Source: Lumbricus terrestris (lineage: Eukaryota; Annelida; Clitellata; Crassiclitellata; Lumbricidae). Taken from it: a stretch of DNA of 64,000 nt. The notes below the pieces were generated by a model, which ran no database searches, was not told where the DNA came from, and saw only the letters and a program-made list of their open reading frames with translations. Shown here one piece after another: positions 10,860 through 21,540 of the stretch (its first letter is position 1; the number at the start of each line of letters is the position of its first letter). Location: contig OX457047.1 in NCBI GenBank assembly GCA_949752735.1, positions 15,673,922 to 15,737,921 on the forward strand, written 5' to 3'. The position numbers and the translations under genes were made by a program.

Positions 10860-11904
10860 GCGGGCATGCGTGTGCGTGTGTTTGTGTATTCTTCTGACTT
10901 TATTTTGCCTGTATAGTGCACGACTGTACGTGCCAGTTACCGCCACCTTCCCAATTGTATTCGTCCAACTGGTGGTGGGTGAGCCGATGATGTTGCATTC
11001 GAGTTGAATTGATTCAATTCTGACGGACCGTAATTTCATTTTCAGTCGCCAGAGCGACGGCTGCCGACTGCATGGTCTTCACGCAACTAATCTCTTATTT
11101 CTTTCTTCAAATTCCATATTTAGTCGTCGAAATCTCGTAAGACTTTCTGCTGCTTATACGAGCGCAAGGAAAATGGCTTTCGTTCAGGGAGTTAGATGGG
11201 AAGTAGGCTATAGAATAGGTTCTTGCCCTACTATGCATGGCATGCACCACACATCTCTTCATAAATGTAGCATATAAGAGTAAGAGCCTACGCAGGCTAT
11301 AAAATACATAACCTATATATATATATATATATATATATATAAGCTTACACACACATATGATGTGCATATATTATACACATGCATATATTCTTCTTTCATT
11401 ATACATTATTATATTATTATACATTATTATTTCATTATACAAAATCAAGAGAAGAATTTGTATAGATCTATTCTTTTAATGAGCAAAAACAGGATGGCAA
11501 ACCGCACCCTGGTAGACTACTGGTGCATTGAGACAGAACAAATTAATCTAAAAGAATATAAAAGAATTAAAAGTAAGGAGGAGTAATCGTTTACGCAGTT
11601 GAAAACAAATAACGGCTAACATGTGGTGTATACGTGAAGCAGACGAAAAGAACGAAGCTCCGATATGGATGGGAAAAGCGGGAAAGAGAACGAGTATACG
11701 CCCATGCTATTCTCCCCAGACGCGTGATGAGAATGACGTCGCCCGGGGTGGTATTGGTAAGAGTGACTTGGAAGAGGGGCCCATTAAGTCCGGCCGAGCG
11801 TCGATTACCCTTTTTCCCATTGCTGTCAATTATCCACAGTCAATGATTGATCTTCGCCTGCTCGCTTCGATCAGAAAACGTCATTACCTGCGCCGTAATC
11901 CACG
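10860..11904. other. Gene-free stretch
   Basis: Intergenic DNA with a (TA)n tract near 11313-11340. The frames at 11621-11956 have no recognisable domain and run into the G-rich repeat. Confidence 0.45.
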
Positions 11905-11980
11905 GACTTGGCGGTGGCGGGCGGACGGGCGGGTGGGCGGAAGGGTGGGCGGGTAAGCGGGCGGGTGAGCGGGCGGCAGA
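11905..11980. repeat. G-rich (GGGCGGGT)n minisatellite
   Basis: About nine copies of GGGCGG(G/A)(T/C/A) in 75 bp. Many GGG runs sit within 7 nt of each other on the plus strand, enough for a G-quadruplex. Confidence 0.8.
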
Positions 11981-12479
11981 GCAACACATAGATACGGCGG
12001 TCGTTGTATCAAAGGACGACGTGTTTCGAATGAGTTGATGTCTGTCTGTAAATGAAACCTATAGGCCTAGCAAGCGTCATTCGGAAGGGGCTGTTATTCT
12101 TTTTCTGGCGGTATGCGCCGACACAGCGGCTTCTACCCCGCCATGGTTGACCTCCCCGGATTCTGACCTGGCACCGGAACGATCCAGCGAGACCTGTTTG
12201 GCTATTGAGAACTTGGTTTGATACTTTGATTACGATTAATAATTAATGATTAATAATTATTGGCGACCTCAGTCCGCCCCTTTACCGTTAGCTGAGTTTC
12301 CTTAGTGTGCAATTGACATTTCACGTGTGTATTTTCAAGTCCATCTCGATTCTACCTTCGTCTTTTTCATTTTAATCTGGTCTTCTCTCGTTCTCCTTCT
12401 TTTGCCTCTGCTGATTCAAGAGCAACGACAAAATTAACAACACAGAACTACCGACAAAGTGAGCTTACGGGATTTTAGG

Positions 12480-12815
12480 CAACGCAGATCGAGGTTCTCT
12501 GCAATCTATACCGGCTTTCGGGATATTAAGCCACGCCAGAGGCCCAGCAGTTCTGCCGCTCACAAGCTAGGCTACTTACGCACAAATACGAAAACGAACG
12601 AGCAGATCCTATGAGCTTTCCGGATATTTGGACACGCCAGAGGCCCACGGGACCGCTTACTCACAAACTTTACCGATACCAACAGAAAGCCAGGCGGCAC
12701 GGATCCGAGCCACAGCGCAAATCGTAATCGTAATCGTAATCTCGAGACTTCTACAGCGCCCACAAAAGCCAAGTCGCGGGAACCAGCTTATTCACAGGCG
12801 CTCAATCAAAACAAA
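12480..12815 (+). repeat. Tandemly diverged dispersed repeat
   Basis: Two diverged internal units share CACGCCAGAGGCCCA (12531-12545 and 12631-12645). They are followed by a copy of the CGTAATC...GAACCAGCTTATTCAC repeat also seen near 2319 and 56695. Confidence 0.5.
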
Positions 12816-13190
12816 ATCGATAGGCAGCGGGTCAAGACCGGAGAGTCAGGCAGGCAGATAGATGGACGACTAAGGTGGGTGATGTTTAGAATTGAAATGA
12901 CGAGGGATGTAATGAGAAGAGGAGGAATACAACACGTAACACAATCGAACCCATATCCAGTTCCGGGATTTTGTTGAGTGAACCTGCTGAGGCAAGATGG
13001 CGAGGAAAGTTTGCGGGTGCACCCAATTGCCCCACCTGTAAACCAACTTGCCCCACTATTAGAATAATTTGTTTTCTACCGTCTTAGCGCTATCTGTACT
13101 GGTGGATGGAGTCAATGACGACATGTGTTGCATCACTTGCATGATCTACTCCCACTGGCGAAAGCCGGTGAGAGCAGATATTGCAACAAT

Positions 13191-13325
13191 GTGAGAATTG
13201 TAAAAAAATAACTGGGGGGGTTGGACTGTGATCCAGTTGCAATTGGGGTGTGAAAAACAGACTTGACTATGGGGCTCTAAGACTTGGGGGATGGTGGGTC
13301 AAATTGAAACCCCCGCAATTCTCAC
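13191..13325. mobile_element. GTGAGAATTG MITE, copy 1
   Basis: A 135-bp element with inverted ends GTGAGAATTG and CAATTCTCAC and GGGG/CCCC runs just inside. The internal segment GTGAAAAACAGAC..TGACTATGGGGCTCTAA is shared with 44393-44524. I could not find a target-site duplication. Confidence 0.7.
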
Positions 13326-14323
13326 GTGCCCATTATCGCACAAACTCTCCGTCAAAGGGTAGGCTATTATGAGAAAAACTGTCATAATTTAGGCCTACAT
13401 AAAATAATTTTCACTTAAATGGAAGTGAGATCGCTTAAATCATTCTTGTCTAGATTGGTAGGCTACTGATGAAAAATTATAATTTAAATAGACTGATGCA
13501 AAAACTTGCTCAAAATAGAATCTCGATTGAAGATTTCTTGCCTACATGAAAACTGGATTCATGACAAAATAGAAGTTGGATGGATGAAGCATAATATTTC
13601 GTAGACTACTTCTACATTGGACAAAAAATTTAGAACGATAAACGATGGATTAGCCTACCGATTAATTTTTGTCGTGCCTATGTAGGCTATTAGCCTACAT
13701 TAAACTGTCGAGTTGAAACCTGCTTATTCTATAGTGCATATATGGATAGACCTACATTAAGCAGGTATTGTTTCGATTAGGTTTCTTGCATTATTATTAT
13801 TGCTATTAAATAATTTGAATTTGTAACGCGCGCAAGGTCACACCGAAATGTGAATCTGATCAAGGCGCAAAGAATCAGTCGCCAGAGGAAGATGCAGTCA
13901 GAGATCCAAGTGCTTGAAAGCCAAGGAGAAGTAGTGAGTTTTGAGCCGCTTTTTGAAGGAAGTGAAATTGAGCTTCGAAGACAGAGCGGAAGCCGATTCC
14001 ATTCAGGTGTTGAGGCATGGAATGCACGCGAGCCCGTAGGCCTGTTTTACATCGAGGTTCAGCTAAAAGATTTGTAGGCCTACGGTACCCGATGAACGCA
14101 AGCAAAGAGGTGGAATGGTAAGGAGTTAGTGTAATAAGTGTATAGTGATTGAAGGTAGGAAGGTGTTGACGCTGAGGGATTTGTAGGTCAGACTCTCCAG
14201 CAGTGCAAACAGTAGGTTCAGGATGAGTTGAATGGGCGCTATACAAATCTCTGAAATGAATGACCGAATGAAAAGCCGTGATTTATATTGTCAGCCAACT
14301 TGCCCCACAGCACAGAGGCTGCA

Positions 14324-14499
14324 GGGGCAAGTTGGTTAACTTTCAGAATTTTTAAAAGCTCTTTTTGGCAAACTTAGAATGTATTTTTATGCCTGATTTT
14401 GTGCTAGAAAGCCTAGAATTATCAGTCAAACCCAACTTTGTTAGCATCATCAAAGATGATCAGGTGCCAAAAAAACTGTTAAACCTGTCAACTTGCCCC
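14324..14499. mobile_element. GGGGCAAGTTG MITE
   Basis: A 176-bp element with ends GGGGCAAGTTGGTTAAC and GTTAAACCTGTCAACTTGCCCC (in inverted orientation, with 3-4 extra bases). CAACTTGCCCC also occurs at 14296-14306 and near 13041, so several ends of this family are clustered here. Confidence 0.6.
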
Positions 14500-14510
14500 C
14501 AGTTCCCCTA

Positions 14511-15450
14511 GGGGTCATTGCAAAATTACGTAACGCTCGAGGGTGGGTGGGTGGGGTAATTGAAAACGTTACGAAACGTTACGTGGATGGGTGGGTGGGG
14601 GGAGCTGAACGTTACGTAACGCCACGAAAAATTTTATTAATGAATATTAAATTACCATCTAATGACACTTTAGACATGATGTGATCGAAGTTTAAACTTC
14701 GAGACATTGATTTAAAATTTAAACAAGGTAGGTTTATTATAGGCCTATCTTAAAAAGATCTGGCAGTATTATAGACACCAGTTGCATGCCAGTTAGGTCA
14801 ATTGTATTCTCCTATTGTGCAAACCGCTATTCGAATTGTCTGGATCGTTGATAGTTTTACCAACGGAACAACGTGGTATAGGCCTAATTCTCTTTGAATT
14901 CCTGACATCGAAGAGCCACTTTGAAGCATGTTTACTTAGTGGACACGATTTCAAACATTTAAAGTTAATGCTCAACAAAACTCGGCAATATTTCTATTAA
15001 TAATTATTGAAGTTCACAGACTAAGCAAATAATTAGTTCACCTTAATTTTGATTAATTGTTAATGAGCCATTTAGTCAGTGAAACTTTTCAGCAGTGTAA
15101 CATTTTATTCCTGCGGTATAATTTAAGAAAATTGCAGTTCACGCATGACTGTCGTTTATATAAATAAAACTTTGTGTATATTTTAAGCCTATAGTATATT
15201 GTCAAATTATAGCCTATAATTCACATACTGGGCTATATTAAATTCACTATGAAAATATGAGTTATAATTACGCGCTCACATAAGTCAATAATAGACCTAA
15301 ATCTGAACTGATTTTTCGTAACGATCGATCGTTACGTAACGCTGGAGAGGGTGGGTGGGTGGGTCAAGGGCAACGTTACGAAGCGTTACAGTGTGGGTGG
15401 GTGGGTGAAAAACGGTCATTTTCGGCGTTACGTAATTATGCAATGACCCC
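14511..15450. mobile_element. TIR element with TACGTAACG / GGTGGG subterminal arrays
   Basis: The ends are GGGGTCATTGCAAAATTACG and its near-perfect inverse ending TGCAATGACCCC, both flanked by CTA (14508-14510 and 15451-15453). A 3-bp duplication recalls PIF/Harbinger elements, though TA alone is also possible. Inside each end sit GTTACGTAACG words separated by (GGGT)n blocks (14525-14625 and 15315-15410). The middle 600 bp is AT-rich and noncoding. Confidence 0.7.
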
Positions 15451-15453
15451 CTA

Positions 15454-16088
15454 CAAAGTTTAACAGACTTTATGCTTCCCGATACAGTCATCGGTTTTTT
15501 AAGCAGGAAGCGCGATGATGTTGTTGATGATAATGATGATGGACCCATATGCCTAGCCTAATCCTATGTATAGGCTATTTCACGAATATATAGGCTACGC
15601 CGCTACGATATAATACAATATAGCCTAGCAGAATTTTATATTGCCTACGGCTGCGTCGCATATAATATAGGCATACTTGTTACACGATAACAGATAGCAA
15701 AGGACTGACACACGATCATTCATTTTTAATACTTTGATCGTTATCTTCTACAGTTCATCCGTCTCTCTTTTTATAGTCTGACAATGTTTTGCTTGCTATG
15801 TTAGTGATGATGTGAAGCAAGTATAAAATCGGAAATGGCATTGCGCCTAGTCCAAACAATATGTCGTGGCAAGCAAATGTTTTCACACACATTATTAAAC
15901 AGCCTTGAAAAAATCAAAATAATTTACAAATAAAACTGCAAAATAAATTTCACAATTTACTGCACTGTCATGGCTTTTATTTTCTAACTGGAAACCTAAA
16001 CATTGAATACTGGAAGAGTAAGTGAAAGGCATAGTTTTATAAAACAAAAAAATTAACAAGAAAGTCTAAAAATCCAGTTGATTGCCGT
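15454..16088. other. Gene-free stretch
   Basis: AT-rich DNA with several TAGGCTA words. No coding frame or repeat family was identified. Confidence 0.45.
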
Positions 16089-16383
16089 CATAGGCGTACA
16101 GGAGATTTCAGCAGTGGGGGGGGGGGGACAAAGATTTAACTTGATTCAACTTCTGCCTGAAAAAAACCCCTAAAATCTCGTGGAAAATACAACTTTTTCT
16201 CAGAAAAAAAGTTGATGGCCTTTTTTTTAGTCATTTCCCGGTCTGCTTGCCCGAAAAACACACTTGCCCGAAAAGTTGATGAACTTTTGTTTTAGTCATT
16301 TCCCGGGTCTGCTTGCCCGAAAACCAGTTTTGCCCGAAATTTGGGGCTTTCGCCCTCCTGGACTCCCGCCTCGTACGCCTGTG
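16089..16383. mobile_element. hAT-like MITE, CATAGGCGTAC ends
   Basis: A 295-bp element starting CATAGGCGTACAGG and ending CGTACGCCTGTG, flanked by a perfect 8-bp duplication ATTGCCGT (16081-16088 and 16384-16391). The interior has a diverged duplication containing TTTAGTCATTTCCCGG and GTCTGCTTGCCCGAAAA. It has no coding capacity. Confidence 0.9.
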
Positions 16384-16571
16384 ATTGCCGTCAAGCTAAT
16401 GTAGGCCTACCACATAATAAGATCCCATTAAAACCACTTTAAACATCTAGACGTTTATTTCATGTGGATAGATTTCTATGTAAGTCACAGGTTCACAGGT
16501 CAGCAACTAAACAGCACATCTACGTCATGTGTTCTATACGTTCTGTTATAACTACGGTGACCCACCAATAG

Positions 16572-17411
16572 AGTGACCGACAAAAGAGCACCGACAAAAG
16601 AGCGACCGACAAAAGAGCGTAGACGCATTTGAGTGAACGACAGTTGAATTTCTTAATGAAATGCACTGAAAAAATATTCTAAGGATTGTTTAAAAAAATA
16701 TAATACCTCTAATGATGTCCATTAATTATTATTAGCAGCGTATTCTAATTTACAAATAGGAGGAAACCATACTTTAGGTTGATAAATTTGTTCAATGATA
16801 ACAAACACGTGCTTTAGGTTGAGAAATTATTTGAATGACACAAAATGCATTGATGAAAATAATTCCTAGCTCAAATAGAAGTTATATTGAAGAAAGTAAT
16901 TCTTTGCTTAAATAGAAGCTGGACAGACGAAAAGATTTTTTTGCCCAAATAAAAGCTGGTTAGATGAATATAATTCTTTCCTTGAATACAAGTTGGAAAA
17001 TAATTTCATACATAAATAGAATTTGGATTGATGAAAATAATTCTTTACATCATAAAATAATAGAAGCTGGATTGATAAAAACATTTTTGCTTAAATAGAA
17101 TTTGGATTGCAATTAGGCCTATTGTAAAACTACGGTAATTCCCAGGCTAAATTCCACAACAATTAACCAACTTCAACTACCGTTTTACCTGATAGATATG
17201 CATAGTATACATTGCTGATTTATCGATATCAATCGAGTTAGGCTATTATATTATTTCGAATCATCTTTTGCAAAATATTTTCTAAATGCATTTCATGTAA
17301 GAAATTCAACTGTCGGTCGCTCAAATGTGTCGTCGCTCTTTTGTCGGGTCGCTTTTTTGTCGGGCCGCTCTTATGTTGGCGCTCTTTTGTCGGTCGCGCT
17401 TTTGACAGAGT
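16572..17411. mobile_element. Foldback element with ACCGACAAAAGAGCG arms
   Basis: The left arm (16572-16680) and right arm (17272-17411) are inverted copies of each other. Each contains three to four tandem ACCGACAAAAGAGCG units at the outside and an inner GACAGTTGAATTTCTTA segment. The 590-bp centre is AT-rich and holds diverged repeats of the type AATAATTCTTT..AAATAGAAGCTGGA. It has no coding capacity. Confidence 0.8.
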
Positions 17412-17710
17412 GCCGATAACTACAATGTACAGTCGAGCAACTTAGTAATAAAATTCACATTTATAAGGCTCATCCACGTCCATCTCAAATTCCGCGATAC
17501 ATTTATATATATCTTGAGGGTCAGATAGCCACGCGTCAGCATAAGAATCTGAAACTCTGCACATCTTTGAATGGACAACCAATGCCGCTTGTCCTGAACA
17601 TAGTTGCTGGATATATATGAATACATTGGAATCCAACCAATAAACTGAGATGCAGAATTCACTGCAATTGCGGTTGGCCAGTTTAACCAAAGGCCTCATT
17701 TGCCCATGTC

Positions 17711-17883
17711 CAGGGTTTAAAGTGGGTGGGAACGCATGGGATTCCCACTGCTATCGAAATTCTTGGCTTGCGTTCCCACTGCCCATCATGATGGAACTCC
17801 AAAACACATGCATTTCAATACAATTCTTCATCAGCGTTCCCACTGCTCACATTCAGCGTTCCCACTGCTCGCCCAAACCACTG
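17711..17883. mobile_element. hAT-like MITE, family B copy 1
   Basis: A 173-bp element starting CAGGGTTTAAAGTGGGTGGG and ending AAACCACTG, flanked by a perfect 8-bp duplication CCCATGTC (17703-17710 and 17884-17891). It contains repeated GCGTTCCCACTGCT. Compared with copy 2 (58394-58581) it has lost a few bases next to its right end. Confidence 0.92.
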
Positions 17884-17891
17884 CCCATGTC

Positions 17892-18738
17892 CCCTCTGTG
17901 TGTGTGTGTGTGTGTGTGTAGTACCTATACCTCCCTGTCGCTGTTTCTTACCCCTGAATCACGGCAATGGCAACATCCAGTGAAGCTAGAAAGGCCCACT
18001 GCACAGGATATAGGCTCCTTAATAGTAAAAACTGGGCAAAGAAATAAACATAAAAATGAATAATTAATAAAGACATAACTGAAATCAATAAATACCATGA
18101 AGAAATAAATAAAATTATAATTGACACTGATCAGGATAAATAGAAACTAAAGAACACAAAAAAATAACACAAAGCGTAGAAGGAAGAAAGCAGTAAGAAA
18201 TAGCGGGCTTCCTTAGACTGCACATATTATGTTAAGATTCTTCAGTGAAAGATCTTTCCCAGACACACAGTCTTGTTGCCAGGATTTCCACGCCCTGCAC
18301 CGCAAAGCACGCACGCACGCGATGGCAAAAACTTCTCACCAAACAGTCACGAAAAGATGTATCCGCAATGTAACAAGGCAAAGCGACTGAAATTCTCTTC
18401 TGTGCAGAGCTGCTTCAGACAACTCTTCCTGAGAGATAGGATAGGAACAGAAGAAGATGCGGTAAGCCAGTTCTTTGTGAAATGCAACCAGATGCTGCAC
18501 GTGGCAAGAGCTGATCGTGCCAGACGTCAGTGTTTGACGATGGACGAAACACGGGTGTCGTCGCCGCTTCTGCCGGGAATCGTGATCGAACAATGGCGGC
18601 GACACTTGCCAGAGCAACGTTTGTATTGTATCGTTTCTTTGTAACAGGTCGAGGGATGAGTTCTGACGATGTCACTTCTTTGTACAAAGGATCTGCAAGA
18701 CAAAGGAATAACAGAAAGAGTTCTTAAGGAAGTCAAAG
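17892..18738. other. Gene-free stretch
   Basis: Starts with a (GT)n run (17898-17920). A 123-codon frame at 18273-18644 (plus) overlaps equally open frames on the other strand and shows no known domain, so no gene is called. Confidence 0.4.
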
Positions 18739-18742
18739 TTAA

Positions 18743-18813
18743 TCCTTTACCCGTTTGCCCCGAGAATATCCGCTGAAATCGGGCTTAAAATTTAAAAATG
18801 AACAGGTAAAGGG
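18743..18813. mobile_element. Short piggyBac-like TTAA MITE
   Basis: A 71-bp segment between TTAA (18739-18742) and TTAA (18814-18817). Its ends TCCTTTACCCG and CAGGTAAAGGG are inverted. TTAA duplications are characteristic of piggyBac insertion. Confidence 0.6.
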
Positions 18814-18837
18814 TTAAGTCAAATCTAACAAGTTTAG

Positions 18838-18941
18838 CCCTCTTACCCCGAATGGCCGCTATAGCGGCTTGGTGGTCTTTGACAAATACCCGTAAGGCCG
18901 CTATAGAGGTTTCAACATATAAACCGTATCCCCGTAAGGCC

Positions 18942-18981
<40 letters not shown>

Positions 18982-19470
18982 TATATATAAGGCCATTATA
19001 TATATATATTATAATATATATATATTATATATATATATTATATATATTATATATAATATAATATATATAATATATATATAATATATATATTATATATATA
19101 ATATATATATACATTATATATATATCTAATATATATATAATATATATATAATATGTATATATATTATATATATATATATTATATATATTATATTATATAT
19201 ATAATATATACATATTATATATATAATACCCAGTGGTTATCTCTACTCCCACATTTATATATAATATATATATATAATATATATATATTATATATATTTT
19301 ATATATTTATATTATATATTATATATATATTATATATATTATATATATATATAATATATATATAATATATATATAATATATATATATATTATATATATTA
19401 TGTATATATTATATATACAGGGCCATCGGGTGGGCGTTCCGCTTGCTGGGGGGCTATCGGGGTAAGAGGG
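18838..19470. mobile_element. piggyBac-like element with (TA)n core
   Basis: Ends CCCTCTTACCCCG (left, preceded by TTAG) and CGGGGTAAGAGGG (right, followed by TTAA). The core is about 490 bp of imperfect (TA)n. Inner repeats of CCCGTAAGGCC(G/A)(C/T)TAT lie on the left. The left TTAG is read as a mutated TTAA. Confidence 0.6.
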
Positions 19471-19829
19471 TTAAGAGGTCTCACTCAAATGTCTCATGCA
19501 TTAATTACTAGTGCCACTGAAATCAGTTTCATTTGTGTATTTTTGTATACGTGAATTTGCGAAAGGAGCTCTGTGTGCAGGAAATAAATTTGCTGGAAGG
19601 GTTTAAGGAAACAGAACAGTAAAATAATTAAGGACTGAAATACTTGACATCTGCACAGTTCAAACAGAACAATAACTGGACAATAACAGAAAGGAAATGC
19701 TCTGCAAGTTGTTCATCACCATGGGATAATTCACAACATTTTATGTGGAATGCCAGTCTGTGTTGTGATATGCTACTGGGTCGCTATTATCATCCCTATA
19801 ATTCTCACTACCATTAATATTATTCCTTA

Positions 19830-20092
19830 GTGCGTGATCCCTTTGTGTGGTCCATGGGCCCTCAAGGTGCTCATGGGTCCCTGTCCCTTATAGCATTCCC
19901 AGGCCTAGATTCTGGAACGACTTCTTTGCAGCTACTCTTGTTCGCCAGGGCACACTCTCACTCTTTATATGCACATCTCAAAACTATCATTAAGTTGTAC
20001 TGGGTTGAAAAGCGCTTTTGAATAATGAATAGCAGTCTTGAAGGGAGCCATAAAAACTGTTGACATGAATGAATATAACTATTATTATTACG
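19830..20092 (+). pseudogene. Non-LTR retrotransposon 3' remnant
   Basis: A short open frame reads FPGLDSGTTSLQLLLFARAHS and then SLYAHLKT, resembling the shuffled C-terminus of CR1/L2-type reverse transcriptases (usually WNSLP..LR...F..HLKT). An AAGCGCTTTTGAATAATGAA tail follows and ends in (ATT)n. The copy is strongly degraded. Confidence 0.4.
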
Positions 20093-20149
20093 AAAACTAT
20101 TATAAGTATCACAGTATTTCAGGTAGTTTCACTAATAAGATTCAACTCA

Positions 20150-20317
20150 TCAATGATTACGCTGACGAAGGAACATACTTGCTGGTGCCATCTGAAGCCG
20201 GGGTGTTGTAAACCTCACTGACGAAACTCTTCCTGTTCCGACCCTAGATGTCGCCTGCACTCGCACAACGTACGTCGATGCCTCCGCAAGACCAACGATC
20301 TTCAGGAAGCGTACCTC
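20150..20317 (-). CDS. ANOS1: Anosmin last coding exon (end of FnIII-4, stop)
   Basis: The acceptor TTTCTTAG precedes GAGGTACGC. The exon encodes the E-G strands of FnIII-4 ([19 protein letters not shown]), then 14 further residues and TGA. It opens in phase 0, fixing the phase of the previous donor. A GCAAGT word about 16 codons before the stop could be an alternative GC donor to a His-rich exon, but I see no such exon. Confidence 0.85.
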   Translation of the reverse strand, partial: EVRFLKIVGLAEASTYVVRVQATSRVGTGRVSSVRFTTPRLQMAPASMFLRQRNH

Positions 20318-21454
20318 CTAAGAAACGACAAACCACCGCAGCACATGAACTCACATGATCGACTGTTTCTTAACAGCCCCATATCTTCATATTTAATGTG
20401 TCAATTAAAGTGAACCAAAAGTATACTTACTTTTGATAGCCAGTCAAACAGAACGCAGTGTCAAGTAAATAACTGTGCCCCAACATGTTATTTTACAATG
20501 TCCAATTGTCCATAGTTATTAACATTTATGACAGAAACATTGCTCAAGATCATGTTCGATGCAGTCAAGTTATTTAACTGATTAAATCAATTAAACGGAA
20601 AGAAATATGTGAGTGATAGACTCAGTTGTTTGTTTTATTTCATGTGCATTTCATGTGTTTTATTTTACATTTTTGACATGTAACCGGGTGCGGCGTGTCA
20701 CCAGGAATTGTCTGATTTTCAATTAAACGAATATACAATTGGCAGTACTTGCCTTTTGTAGAATCCTGCTGACAGCAGTCGACTTATCCATGAGAAGATA
20801 CTGGGAGCTGGGAAGGACTTGACCCCAGATGACTTGGTACCCAGTGATGGGTACATCAGATGAAGGCACACCCCAGCTCAGCTGACAACTGATGTTTGTG
20901 CTCGTGATGATGAAACTGTGCCTCAGATCTGGCGGCTCCTCTGCGATTCTTGGAGCTGGACAAAACAAAGGAATATCTAAGACAAAGCATTCAAAGACGT
21001 TCTGCGGTACGCAGAATTATCTGGAGTAAACAAACTTACAATTACAAAAAATTACAAACTTTCTAATTGAATTCCCATTTATCTGCAACTTAGTTATTCA
21101 AGATTTATTATGGGACTATAGTTAATAGTTATTCTATGTTATTCCTTGACTAATAGTTATTGCAGTTGTAATCTGACTTTTTAGTTTAGCTCTCTGGTTT
21201 GTTTCAAGCAGCAGGCTCCAAATAACTTTTAAGATTTACATTATGTTACATTTCCTGGTCCAAGGCAGCAACACAGTGGCTTGTGGTAGATTCAAACCTG
21301 CTACTCTCCGGTTACAAGGTAATACTGCTAATACTGATATCGATAATACCATAATACCACTACACCACATTGGACACCCATCAATGGATAAACCACATCA
21401 TTCATCTAATCACCAGGTGGCGTAAAGCCAATGATGCTCCCCCTGGGGCAGGGG

Positions 21455-21540
<86 letters not shown>

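Noticed and set aside
1..17250. TAGGC words considered as telomeric (TTAGGC-type) DNA
   Set aside because: They never occur in tandem and are scattered singly through unique sequence.
17250..17450. Assembly chimera at the composition change
   Set aside because: MITE families A and B, the Tc1-like palindromes and the GTGAGAATTG elements all have copies on both sides, so the two parts come from the same genome.
18273..18644. 123-codon plus-strand frame
   Set aside because: No recognisable domain, equally open antisense frames, no splice or promoter context.
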